Shown here: positions 43,271 to 50,928 of the stretch, piece after piece | Layout of the letters: each line of letters starts with the position of its first letter | Numbering within the stretch: the first letter of the stretch is position 1 | IMG/VR virus record: IMGVR_UViG_3300031857_000135 | Location: 1-64,000 of that record | Origin: a virus | Strand: one strand, 5' to 3' | DNA: 64,000 nucleotides | The notes under the pieces: model-generated | What the model was told of the DNA's origin: nothing | Seen by the model: only the letters and a program-made list of their open reading frames with translations | The model's database searches: none | Position numbers and translations under genes: made by a program

Positions 43271-45207
43271 TGCCTATTCCTATTCTTTCGTTTAAACGAA
43301 AGAAAATTCCAGGACTCAAGATGCCCAGGGTAGCTACTCCGAGACTTGGACTTTCTACGAAAGGTAAGGCTGCCGTTAATCCGTTTAAGGGCAATACGAT
43401 GAAAATCGCGTCAGATAAAGAAAATACTATTCATCAACTTATTAGTAATAGAGACTACTCATCTATTTCCGTATTAAATTCTGATATTCTAAAGAGTATT
43501 GATAAGACTGCCCAATCACAGTATGCGATTAAGACTGGAGGTCTTTTAGCTGCGGCAGGAAAGGGGGCTGTAAACATTGCGCGGGCTGGGGCTAAAGCGA
43601 GGCCCGCGCAAGCTGCAAGTAGTCTTAACCCATTCAAGGGTCCTACAGCACCACTTTCTTCACCCGTAATCGCTCCGCAGCTCACGCGAGCTCCCAGGCC
43701 AGCCACAGCCAGACTACCTGGCAGTAATACAGCACAGGTCAGGGTTCCGGCGCCAGAAGATCTACCGACTCAGGTAATCCCTCGTGGGGCACCAGCACAG
43801 GCTCCAGTAGCACAAGCAGCCCCTGCTGCACCAGCGCCATCCGCTGATGCCACCATGGCCTTTTCTCCAAGAGACCAGGCATTAGCGGAACGAGGAAAGC
43901 AACTTAGAGACACTATGAATAGGCGCCGGGCTGCTGCTGAACAGAGGCGCGCGCAGCCCGCACAGACTCCTCCGGCAGATTCAACTATGCCTTTGCCGCG
44001 GGCGCAGCCCGCAGCTCCCCCACAGGCAGCTCCCCCACAGGCAGCCACTCCACGGGCTGCACAGCCACAGCCGCAGACTACCCCTTCCAGAAATCGAAAT
44101 AGAGTTGATGAGTTACTTGAAGAGATACAGAGAAGCGCTAGCCAGCGTGCCTCTGGGGCTGCTCCAGAGTTAGCTGAGCAAGGTGCTGCTATTAGAGCGC
44201 GGTTACCTTCAAGAAGAGCTACACCAGCCCCCGCTCAGGAAACAGCAACTTTTGGCGGACAGGCTGGGCAGGCTCCTCCTGTTGAGTCGACTATACCTAT
44301 TTCGCGCTCACGACCTGCGCAGCCATCTAGACCTGCTCAACAACGGCAGCCCCAAACTCCGCAGCAGCGTCCATCTGTAGACTCTGCACCCCGACAGCAG
44401 GCTTCGCCTCCGGCACGAGAATTTGATCCTAGAAGAGATCTTTGGCAGCCAGAAGAGGAGATAGCATTCCAAGCTAGAAGAGCGGCAGGCGGTAGACCAC
44501 AGCAACCTTCCCCGCAGGCGGCAGCACCGCCTCCGGCGGCAGCAGCACCTCCGCCGCAGGCGGCAGCACCTCCGCCGCAGGCGGCAGCACCTCCGCCGCA
44601 GGCGGCAGCACCTCCGCCGCAGGCGGCAGCACCTCCGCCGCGGGCTTCAGCACCTCCGCCGCGGGCGGCAGGCGGCGGACAGGCTCCGCCTCCGGCGGCA
44701 GGGACGGGACAAGCAAGAGGGAAGAGCAGATTAGATACTTTTAGGGAATATTTCGATGCTGCTACAGGGTATCAGTCAGCCGCAGCTAGATCCGCTGCTC
44801 AGGCGGCTGGCGGTGGTGGTGTCGCTGCTATAAATCCTTCTTTAGACGCCGCTGCAGCCGCTACGGCTCCGCAGGCATCTGGATGGAGAGATACTTTTGA
44901 TACAATTTTGGGGAGGGGTCGGTTTTCCAGTGGAGCTGATGAGGCCGCACAGGCAGCGTTGAGAGCTGGAAAAGGAGACTTAAGAGATGCTGCTGATTCA
45001 GGAATTGAGAGAATATTAGGTGCGGGAGCTGCGGGAGCGTCATCTGCGGGAAAATCCGATGATGTGCTTGGATCTGTTGCAAAGTTGGCTCCGCTTGGCG
45101 TTGCCGGAGGTCTTGCAGGGTACGGAGCCCTTAAAGGTTGGGGAGCGGGACAAGCAGAGGTAAATCGATCACTTCAGCAGGGGTTTAACCCGAACACTCG
45201 ATACTAG
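43270..45207 (+). CDS. Low-complexity Ala/Pro/Gln-rich virion-like protein
   Basis: 645 residues. The basic N-terminus (SFKRKKIPGLKMPRVATPRLG) and two motifs (KIASD near 45, KTAQ near 80) precede a ~400-residue disordered region of Ala, Pro, Gln and Arg, including a run of (QAAAPPP) repeats near 425-465. A helical segment and a terminal Gly-rich hydrophobic stretch (LGVAGGLAGYGALKGWGAGQ) follow. It is the last gene of the long plus-strand block. It is too short and disordered for a tape measure; an ejected or internal protein is a better guess. Confidence 0.5.
   Translation: MPIPILSFKRKKIPGLKMPRVATPRLGLSTKGKAAVNPFKGNTMKIASDKENTIHQLISNRDYSSISVLNSDILKSIDKTAQSQYAIKTGGLLAAAGKGAVNIARAGAKARPAQAASSLNPFKGPTAPLSSPVIAPQLTRAPRPATARLPGSNTAQVRVPAPEDLPTQVIPRGAPAQAPVAQAAPAAPAPSADATMAFSPRDQALAERGKQLRDTMNRRRAAAEQRRAQPAQTPPADSTMPLPRAQPAAPPQAAPPQAATPRAAQPQPQTTPSRNRNRVDELLEEIQRSASQRASGAAPELAEQGAAIRARLPSRRATPAPAQETATFGGQAGQAPPVESTIPISRSRPAQPSRPAQQRQPQTPQQRPSVDSAPRQQASPPAREFDPRRDLWQPEEEIAFQARRAAGGRPQQPSPQAAAPPPAAAAPPPQAAAPPPQAAAPPPQAAAPPPQAAAPPPRASAPPPRAAGGGQAPPPAAGTGQARGKSRLDTFREYFDAATGYQSAAARSAAQAAGGGGVAAINPSLDAAAAATAPQASGWRDTFDTILGRGRFSSGADEAAQAALRAGKGDLRDAADSGIERILGAGAAGASSAGKSDDVLGSVAKLAPLGVAGGLAGYGALKGWGAGQAEVNRSLQQGFNPNTRY
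44516..44667 (+). repeat. 21 bp tandem repeat encoding (QAAAPPP)n
   Basis: About six copies of a 21 bp unit (CGGCAGCACCTCCGCCGCAGG) lie in frame in the gene at 43270-45207, the central ones identical and the outer ones drifting (GGCAGCA...; CGGGCTTCAGCACC). It is a coding microsatellite prone to slippage, not a CRISPR: there are no spacers between units. Confidence 0.9.
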
Positions 45208-45454
45208 AAAGAATTTCCTCTAATGTAAGACTTCTAGTCCGGGTGTTCCTTTCAACTACGTAAATATCTCGCTTATCCGGTTGAACAGGTGCAGATGAGC
45301 GAGGGTCATACATACCTTCATCTTGTATACATATATCAAGTATGGACTGAAGAACTTCAGTCATAGTAACGCGCGTTCCAGACCGCTCAGACAACGCCCG
45401 GGCTGTGCGCTCGAGATACGCTTTATGCTCATTTCTGACAGTTACAGTTGGCAT
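45185..45454 (-). CDS. Ribbon-helix-helix-type regulator candidate
   Basis: 89 residues from the ATG at 45454, chosen because it begins directly with the strand MPTVTVRNEH. Residues 1-45 fit a ribbon-helix-helix fold (beta strand, then AYLERTARALSERSGTRVTMTEVLQSILDICIQ). The C-terminus is acidic and helical (LTLEEILSSIE). It is downstream of the VWA gene but separated by a terminator hairpin, and converges on the structural block with a 23 bp overlap. It may regulate its own region or the VWA/MoxR operon. Confidence 0.55.
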   Translation of the reverse strand: MPTVTVRNEHKAYLERTARALSERSGTRVTMTEVLQSILDICIQDEGMYDPRSSAPVQPDKRDIYVVERNTRTRSLTLEEILSSIECSG

Positions 45455-45465
45455 GAGTACCACCT

Positions 45466-45486
45466 AAAAAGAGGTCCGAAGACCTC
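45466..45486 (-). terminator. TTCG-loop terminator after the VWA gene
   Basis: On the minus strand: GAGGTC-TTCG-GACCTC followed by TTTTT, 9 bp after the VWA stop. A classic UUCG tetraloop intrinsic terminator. Confidence 0.9.
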
Positions 45487-45494
45487 AGCTTATC

Positions 45495-47273
45495 TCACCT
45501 TCTCAGGTGCGCTTCTACGATCAATCTAGCCGAGTTTACGACTCCAGCGGTAATGTCCTTCGGTTCGGCGATGAGTGCGTATTGCCGCTCTCCGAACAGC
45601 TTGTCGTACCCAGTCTTATTGTTTCCAATCGCGAGGATGGAGAGCACGATCCCCTCACCGCGAATCTCTCGAACGACATTCGATAAGTCCTTCAGACCAT
45701 CGCCTGTGCTGTTCCTACCTCGGAGAAAGCTGGGGAAACCATCTGTCATCAGGAGGATGGCGCGAGCAGACTTCTTGTGTTTCGCCCATTCAGAGGCCAT
45801 ATCCAGAGCACCGATCAAGTGGGTGTTACTGTTGTTAACCTGAGAGGAGTTCAGGCTTCCAATCTTAGTAAATGGATAAATGACATCAGAGAATGCCCAC
45901 AAGTTCAGGCTTACATTGAGGTCCTTACATGCGTGCGCTACATCAGCAACCGCCTGGTTTACGGCCTCCAGTGGGAACCCAACCATCGAACCACTGACAT
46001 CTACAACCAGTAGTAACTCCAGGCCTTTGTGCTCCGTTACCTTCTGAAAGACGGGGATGGAAGACAGGTTCCCGCTAACTCGAGCCTGAATGGCCCTCTG
46101 GATATTCAGCCGAGGGCCAAAGCGTGCGGTTGAGAGCTCTTGTTCCGCCCGGATCTCATCCAGGTATCTGCGAATTCCTTCCGCAGATCTCGAAGGTTTC
46201 TCAGGCGGATGCTCGGGGGTGACCAGTCTTACGATCACCTTGCAATCTCTGCCAGCCTGAACCAGGTCCGTCTCTTCCTCGTCTTCCTCGTTCTTCGCCT
46301 GTTTGCCGAGTTCTGCCTTGGCCGCGGCAATTCGAGCGTTCATCTTCTCTGCACCATCTTTGCAGAGTTTGGAGAACGAGGTCTCCCCGTTTTCGTCCGC
46401 GTCCTCATCACTAGCAGTGATGAGTCTGCGAATCTTCTGCATGGTCGCAGCAGTTGGCTGCTTTTTTGGAAGAGACTCTTCCTTCTTACCAAGCCCCTCT
46501 GACGGAGGAGTGAACTGCTGGGCCACGTCTTTTAGGGCCTTGAGCACCTGCTGAGCCTTCTGCTGCCCGGTCTTTGGTGGCTCAGGAGGTGGTATTTCCT
46601 GCAGAATCTGATCCGCAATGTCATCGACGAGGCGCGCCGTGATCGCCAGGCAGGCATGAGCATCGACAAGCTCGACCTGAGCCCGCGCCCGGTCCATGGC
46701 CGGCTTGCAGACTTGAAAATGGTTTGGAGCACCTGCAGTGTCAAACCCAGATGCGGCTCTTCCTAAGTACGCGCATAGACTAATCTTGGCTGCCTCTTCT
46801 CCTTCGTGCTCAGCGATACCTTTCCAGCGCTCGCCCAGGAGCGTCGCTCCACCGTAATAGAGCTCTCCCCAGATACTCTTACACCTCAAGTCCTCCAGGA
46901 TGTTCCACAGCCCGTGGAACATGTCTCCCAGCGGACCAGAGAGTGCTCTCCCCTCAGTGCTAGTTGAGACGATCCTTGCCCTGGTGAGAAGTCGTTCTAC
47001 AGCCTTCTCCTTAAACGCGGCCATTAGACGTAGATCTGTCTCTGCGAAGATGTGCGAAAGCTCGTGTTCACAGATGAGATACGCCTCTGGGTCAGACAGT
47101 GGAACTCGGACATAAGTCTCGCAGTCTGTGTGCCCTCCGATTGTGGTATTTTCTAGCTTTATATTCTTGCTCAACAGGGTATTAAACGTATCAACAAGAT
47201 TCCGCATTCTCTCGATGTTGATTTCTAGTGATGGTGCCTTCATGGCACCGAGGTCAAGAGGAGGACGACTCAT
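45495..47273 (-). CDS. VWA-domain protein with N-terminal HExxH domain (CobT-like partner of MoxR)
   Basis: 592 residues. A zincin-like motif, HELSH, is at 70-74 in an N-terminal helical domain (CEHELSHIFAETD). A charged low-complexity linker spans about 235-340. The C-terminal VWA domain has a complete MIDAS: DVSGSM at 425-430, a later Thr/Ser region and MTDGFPS near 510. This is the layout of CobT/DUF2201-type proteins that work with MoxR AAA ATPases to remodel or metallate a target. The MoxR gene and a coiled-coil gene lie directly upstream. The target in this phage is unknown, and there is no sign of cobalamin synthesis. Confidence 0.85.
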   Translation of the reverse strand: MSRPPLDLGAMKAPSLEINIERMRNLVDTFNTLLSKNIKLENTTIGGHTDCETYVRVPLSDPEAYLICEHELSHIFAETDLRLMAAFKEKAVERLLTRARIVSTSTEGRALSGPLGDMFHGLWNILEDLRCKSIWGELYYGGATLLGERWKGIAEHEGEEAAKISLCAYLGRAASGFDTAGAPNHFQVCKPAMDRARAQVELVDAHACLAITARLVDDIADQILQEIPPPEPPKTGQQKAQQVLKALKDVAQQFTPPSEGLGKKEESLPKKQPTAATMQKIRRLITASDEDADENGETSFSKLCKDGAEKMNARIAAAKAELGKQAKNEEDEEETDLVQAGRDCKVIVRLVTPEHPPEKPSRSAEGIRRYLDEIRAEQELSTARFGPRLNIQRAIQARVSGNLSSIPVFQKVTEHKGLELLLVVDVSGSMVGFPLEAVNQAVADVAHACKDLNVSLNLWAFSDVIYPFTKIGSLNSSQVNNSNTHLIGALDMASEWAKHKKSARAILLMTDGFPSFLRGRNSTGDGLKDLSNVVREIRGEGIVLSILAIGNNKTGYDKLFGERQYALIAEPKDITAGVVNSARLIVEAHLRR

Positions 47274-47607
47274 TCGAGGCTACCTCATAGATTCGTGTTG
47301 CTATGGCCCAAACGGTAGGCTTTCGTCGATAGAGCAAGACATCATAGGGCCCGAGAGGTGGGGGTTTTTCTCCTGACCGCAGAAATCCCTCTACCTCTTC
47401 GTAGATGTGGGCCTGTGCGTCCTGTTTACACTCTTGAACCAGCTTTTCGGTTCTACGCGAGTGTTCTCCCCTCTTGATTGAGAGCTCTACAAGATCATTT
47501 GTCTCCCGCTCCACGGCATCTTCGAGGGCCGACAGCGTAGAGCGAAGCTCAGCACTTCGCCCCTTCTTCTTCATCCACTCGATCATATGCTCAAAAGACT
47601 CAAACAT
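47254..47607 (-). CDS. Coiled-coil protein between MoxR and VWA genes
   Basis: 117 residues (start at the ATG within the end of the MoxR gene; 2 residues more from 47613). It is mainly a charged coiled coil (LRSTLSALEDAVERETNDLVELSIKRGEHSRRTEKLVQE), followed by a Pro-rich loop and a short C-terminal helix. Overlaps with both neighbours (8 bp upstream, 20 bp downstream) show a tightly coupled three-gene operon. It may be an adaptor linking ATPase and VWA protein. It is not a recognised family. Confidence 0.6.
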   Translation of the reverse strand: MFESFEHMIEWMKKKGRSAELRSTLSALEDAVERETNDLVELSIKRGEHSRRTEKLVQECKQDAQAHIYEEVEGFLRSGEKPPPLGPYDVLLYRRKPTVWAIATRIYEVASNESSSS

Positions 47608-48457
47608 GACCATAGAGTTTTACTCCCGTCAGGTTTACAGAGAAAATGGACTGAACTCGAGCCATGATCGCCGTCGCATGATCAGGCTCAAATTTATACA
47701 TCAACATCTTCAGAGCTTTATCCAGACCGATACGCTTCACCTTGTTGGCGGTATGGACGAGATCGCGCGTTGACAGCGCGTAGTCCCACTGTGTTGTGCG
47801 GCTCTCTTGTGCAAAGGTCAGGAGCCTACTAGCGAACTGGCGCTCCTGAACCGCCGGAGTTGGGCTGAGCGTCAGTTCGATCAGCTTCTTCTCATCGGCT
47901 TCCGGCATGTAGCCTACTTCAATGAAATCGAAGCGGCTTCGAAGTGCCTCATTGAGCTGGTAGGTTCCTGCGTAGCCAGGATTCATGGTTCCCACTACAA
48001 AGAGATCTGCCCCCTGCTTCAGTGAGAACTTTCTCCCGAGAGAAGAACATTCCACAGACTTCCGGTAGTCTGCTACCGAGAACACCATGCTCTGAACCTG
48101 TGGCCGAAGAGTGTTCACCTCCTCGAGGACCAGCACTGCTGCTCCGACTTCATTTGCGGTCTCGATCGCCAGGGGCAGCGATCCGAGGGTGAAGAACACG
48201 CTGTCGCCCTCGAGTCCGAAAGAACCGATGAGCTGTACCTCGTCGGTTCCCACGTTGCAGTTCTCTCGGATCATGGGAATCTCGTTCCTGGCGCACCACT
48301 CCTCAACCGAGAGAGTTTTACCGCTACCCTTCGGTCCTTTTAGAATGATGGCATCTCCCCAGGCGAGTTTGTCTACGAGGTCTAAGAGTCCGACCTCGAT
48401 GTAATTAGGATCCTTGGAGGGGATAAGGTCACTAGCCGACATCTTTACGATTTTCAT
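47600..48457 (-). CDS. MoxR-type AAA+ ATPase (CobS-like)
   Basis: 285 residues. Walker A GPKGSGKT is at 41-48 and Walker B VLVLEEVN at 108-114. Sensor 1 GTMNPG is at 156-161, followed by NEALRSRFDFIEVGY with the arginine finger region; a C-terminal helical lid completes the fold. This is the MoxR/CobS branch of AAA+ proteins, which pair with VWA partners as chaperones for assembly or activation of other proteins. GGAG precedes the ATG. It heads the operon with the coiled-coil and VWA genes and is divergent from the plus-strand gene at 48552. Confidence 0.9.
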   Translation of the reverse strand: MKIVKMSASDLIPSKDPNYIEVGLLDLVDKLAWGDAIILKGPKGSGKTLSVEEWCARNEIPMIRENCNVGTDEVQLIGSFGLEGDSVFFTLGSLPLAIETANEVGAAVLVLEEVNTLRPQVQSMVFSVADYRKSVECSSLGRKFSLKQGADLFVVGTMNPGYAGTYQLNEALRSRFDFIEVGYMPEADEKKLIELTLSPTPAVQERQFASRLLTFAQESRTTQWDYALSTRDLVHTANKVKRIGLDKALKMLMYKFEPDHATAIMARVQSIFSVNLTGVKLYGHV

Positions 48458-48516
48458 GTGTTACTCCTAAGCCCGGATGGCTAAAAAGTTTATGACTCAT
48501 ACTTTGAAGTTTTGCC

Positions 48517-48545
48517 TTGACGACTGAAAAGGCTTCTGTTATTGA
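48517..48545 (+). promoter_or_regulatory. Sigma70-like promoter
   Basis: TTGACG (48517-48522), 17-base spacer, TATTGA (48540-48545). Transcription would begin close to the ATG at 48552, so the first gene of this unit would be leaderless or nearly so. No Shine-Dalgarno sequence precedes that ATG, which agrees with this reading. Confidence 0.55.
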
Positions 48546-48551
48546 TTTTAC

Positions 48552-48794
48552 ATGAGTGAAATCGACCTCACCCGCTTGTCTCACGAGCAGTTCCTTCAGG
48601 GATTTGCGGATACCGTCCTGGGACTACTTAGAGATCATAGAGTCTCACTAATTGTTTCTCGTCCTGATGGAGTAATCACCTTCATTAATCCATTGATTCT
48701 TAAGGAGATTCCGCAAGAGGCACTAGCGCACACACTTCTGGAGAGCTGGTCGGAGGAAGATGTGGTCTCTTTCCTTGAGCATGTCTATGGGTGA
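48552..48794 (+). CDS. Small hypothetical protein, possibly leaderless
   Basis: 80 residues, acidic, mostly helical (MSEIDLTRLSHEQFLQGFADTVLGLLRDHRVSLIVSRPDGVITFINPLILKEI). There is no ribosome site upstream; the promoter-like pair ends 6 bases before the ATG. It overlaps the next gene by 8-14 bp. It is the first gene of a short plus-strand unit that leads to the ParB-like gene. No family is recognised. Confidence 0.5.
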   Translation: MSEIDLTRLSHEQFLQGFADTVLGLLRDHRVSLIVSRPDGVITFINPLILKEIPQEALAHTLLESWSEEDVVSFLEHVYG

Positions 48795-49086
48795 GCTGGT
48801 CCAGTTTCCAAAGAAGACCTCTGAGATGATGCCAGCTCATGCGGTCGATCTTCGGAGGGTGATTCAAGAGATACGGAAGCTGGTCGAGGTCTATGGATCG
48901 GACACGGATGAGATGTGGGTTGCCTTTGAAACCCGGATGAAGACCCTGATCTGTGGCTACACCAAGTTCGAGGTTGAGCCAGATGAGGCGGGCGGAAAGG
49001 TGGTGACTATTTTCACCGATTCCGTTGTCGGATATTGTGGTTTCAGCGTTCTTGTGTACAACGAGTTACTTACTTTTAAAAAGTAA
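48781..49086 (+). CDS. Hypothetical protein
   Basis: 101 residues from ATG 48781 (99 from the ATG at 48787); both lie inside the end of the preceding gene, implying coupled translation. Helical N-terminal half (VDLRRVIQEIRKLVEVYGSDTDEMWVAFETRM) and strand-rich C-terminal half (FEVEPDEAGGKVVTIFTDSVVGYCGFSVLVYN). The two halves read as one small alpha/beta domain. Function unknown; it shares the operon with the ParB-like gene. Confidence 0.5.
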   Translation: MSMGELVQFPKKTSEMMPAHAVDLRRVIQEIRKLVEVYGSDTDEMWVAFETRMKTLICGYTKFEVEPDEAGGKVVTIFTDSVVGYCGFSVLVYNELLTFKK

Positions 49087-49136
49087 GTATTTTCAGTAAC
49101 AATTATCTTACCCGCAAAGCCATAGGAGGCATGGGT

Positions 49137-49964
49137 ATGAGTCTGTTCTCTACTGACACGATTGCGATTGGTGCAGATGATATTGTTGTTGGTAACAACA
49201 TCAAGAATATCCGTACGTTCTTCAACACGGACCATATGAATGAGCTGCGTGAGAGCATTCAGCTCGAGGGGCTGATGCAGCCGCTTGTTGTCATGCCCAT
49301 TGAGGATGAGAACGGCAACGAGGTATTCGAGTTGGTCGCTGGTGAGCGGCGCCTTCGTGCGATCAAGATGATCCGTGAGGACGATCCCGACTTCTACAAG
49401 GAAGGTGTTCCCTGTGTCACCTTCGAGGGCACGCTCGATAGCGCGAAGTACATCAACGCGATTGAGAACGTCGAGCGTGAGAACATTGACGATATTGATC
49501 TGGCGGCCTGGATTTTCCAGCGGTGTGAGATCGAGGGCGTGTCCCAGACCGACTTGGCCCAGCGGATGCATAAGTCGGCCGCGTGGGTCAACTTCCGAGT
49601 GACCTTCCACACCAAGGCCACTGACGTTCTGAAGGATGCTGTTCGCACTGGCCTTGTCAGCTTCTCGGCTGCCTACCACATCGCGAAGAACATGAGCCAG
49701 GAAGAGCAGATTGAGTGGATCAACAAGGCCAAGAAGCTCAACGAGAAGATCTCAGTTGAGCAGGCTGAGAACTCAGGCTCGAGCACTCCGCGGGTCAAGC
49801 GCCCTGGGAAGGGATCGCGGGAGCGCATGCTGAGGCGTACGGATGACCTTGCTGACAAGGGCAATGAGCTCGGACGCGGCATGGCACTGATGCTGCGTTG
49901 GGTTGACGGCCTTCTCCCGGATGAGGAAGTTCAGGAGATGGTCGCTTTCGAGGAGCAGAAGTGA
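49137..49964 (+). CDS. ParB/Srx-superfamily protein
   Basis: 275 residues from ATG 49137 (AGGAGG 7 bases upstream). The N-terminal ~110 residues have the ParB nuclease/CTPase core: NIRTFFNTDHMNELRESIQLEGLMQPLVV, then ELVAGERRLRA with the conserved GERRxRA box. A central helix-turn-helix follows (GVSQTDLAQRMHKSAAWVNFRV), as in chromosomal ParB. The C-terminus is basic then acidic. There is no ParA gene in the window. Codon use is strongly biased, as in the capsid gene, suggesting high expression. Roles could be DNA segregation, transcription control, or DNA processing. Confidence 0.85.
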   Translation: MSLFSTDTIAIGADDIVVGNNIKNIRTFFNTDHMNELRESIQLEGLMQPLVVMPIEDENGNEVFELVAGERRLRAIKMIREDDPDFYKEGVPCVTFEGTLDSAKYINAIENVERENIDDIDLAAWIFQRCEIEGVSQTDLAQRMHKSAAWVNFRVTFHTKATDVLKDAVRTGLVSFSAAYHIAKNMSQEEQIEWINKAKKLNEKISVEQAENSGSSTPRVKRPGKGSRERMLRRTDDLADKGNELGRGMALMLRWVDGLLPDEEVQEMVAFEEQK

Positions 49965-49965
49965 C

Positions 49966-50085
49966 ATGAGAGTAATCCCGGGACGACCCGTGATCACCTA
50001 CAAGAAGGTTGGCAGCCGAATCGGGATCTTCGAGGTGGTCCTGGGAGATGGGTATGCTGAGCTTCAGTGGCTCAGCTACCTCTAA
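49966..50085 (+). CDS. 39-residue small protein
   Basis: The ATG lies 1 bp after the ParB-like stop with GGAG about 10 bases upstream. The peptide (MRVIPGRPVITYKKVGSRIGIFEVVLGDGYAELQWLSYL) alternates strands and turns and looks like a tiny beta sheet. It ends just before a strong terminator, closing this plus-strand operon. No family is recognised. Confidence 0.5.
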   Translation: MRVIPGRPVITYKKVGSRIGIFEVVLGDGYAELQWLSYL

Positions 50086-50089
50086 ACTA

Positions 50090-50118
50090 AGAGCCCCGTC
50101 GTAAGACGGGGCTCTTTT
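50090..50118 (+). terminator. Strong rho-independent terminator
   Basis: AGAGCCCCGTC-GTAA-GACGGGGCTCT, an 11 bp perfect stem, followed by TTTTT. It closes the ParB-like operon and faces the minus-strand gene ending at 50138. Confidence 0.95.
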
Positions 50119-50137
50119 TAGCTGTTTCTTATTCTTT

Positions 50138-50509
50138 TTAATTCACGCTTCTATACAGTGATCCAATTCCATGTTTAAAGGAACTCCTCAGACGCTCGTA
50201 TCCAAGACCTCTGTTCTCAAGTGCGGATGCTTTTTGAATACGATTACGCATCCCACCCGGACCCGTTAAGGCAGCTTGAGCCTGTTCCCTAAGATCCCCC
50301 GAAGCTCTTTCTGCTCGATCCTTAAGTCGCCAAAGTTGATTCTGTGTTTGATCTTGAGCAGTGGTCCTTAGTGAACTTGATGGGAGTGTGTTGATATTTT
50401 TAATTCTATTAGAGATTGCTCTTTCAACAAAATTTGGACTCAGCGCGGATTTTTCCATCCAAAGTGGATGATCAGAAAGAAGCAGGTCATAAGCAGCGAG
50501 TTTGTTCAC
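50138..50509 (-). CDS. Virion-like protein with HPLW tag (paralogue)
   Basis: 123 residues from a GTG with GGGAG 7 bases upstream. The N-terminus MNKLAAYDLLLSDHPLWMEKS is nearly the same as in the proteins at 14187 and 50572, then the sequences part company. The rest is basic and helical (ISNRIKNINTLPSSSLRTTAQDQTQNQLWRLKDRAERASGD) with no glycine zipper. This points to a shared N-terminal signal on different cargo bodies. Function unknown. Confidence 0.55.
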   Translation of the reverse strand: MNKLAAYDLLLSDHPLWMEKSALSPNFVERAISNRIKNINTLPSSSLRTTAQDQTQNQLWRLKDRAERASGDLREQAQAALTGPGGMRNRIQKASALENRGLGYERLRSSFKHGIGSLYRSVN

Positions 50510-50571
50510 TTTGAAACTCCCAATGCTACTGCACTTTTGAGACGTTAATGATACCTGACTTGAAAAGAACC

Positions 50572-50919
50572 TTACATACCTGGCGGCATCGCTTGATTTT
50601 TCAGAAACTGTCCAAAAGGCGTCTGGGACATTCTGTTTAATCCTTGGTAGGCATCCACCATTCCCTGGCCTACTCGTTTGTTCATGTCATATTTAAATCC
50701 CCTTAGTCGTTGTGAGATTGTAGGAGGCCTAGTCATTGGCTTAAGCGCCGCTGCCTCGAAGGGGGAACGAAATGGTTTGATCATACTCTTAATTCCCGTC
50801 CCCACTTGCTGTAAGCCTTGCCCAAATTGCTTAAATCCCAGTATTGCAACCTTCTCATGGTCTTCCGTCCACAATGGATGCTCTGCTAGGAGCATCTCGT
50901 ACGCAGCAATCTTATCCAT
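50572..50919 (-). CDS. Virion-like protein with HPLW tag (paralogue)
   Basis: 115 residues; AGGAG lies 7 bases before the ATG. It begins MDKIAAYEMLLAEHPLWTE, then HEKVAILGF, so the HPLW tag and the K-x-A motif are both present. The remainder is basic with Gly/Phe/Gln (KQFGQGLQQVGTGIKSMIKPFRSPFEAAALK) and ends in a Pro/Met-rich tail. It lies next to its paralogue but 62 bp away. It could be delivered with the DNA or embedded in the capsid; this is inferred from the tag only. Confidence 0.55.
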   Translation of the reverse strand: MDKIAAYEMLLAEHPLWTEDHEKVAILGFKQFGQGLQQVGTGIKSMIKPFRSPFEAAALKPMTRPPTISQRLRGFKYDMNKRVGQGMVDAYQGLNRMSQTPFGQFLKNQAMPPGM

Positions 50920-50928
50920 ACTGCGCTC

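Noticed and set aside
44516-44667. CRISPR-like repeat array
   Set aside because: The repeats are contiguous 21 bp units in a coding frame, with no spacers and no cas genes.
45495-48457. Cobalamin biosynthesis operon (CobS/CobT)
   Set aside because: Only the ATPase/VWA chaperone pair is similar. No other cobalt-chelatase or cobalamin genes are present, and the VWA protein has an extra HExxH domain.
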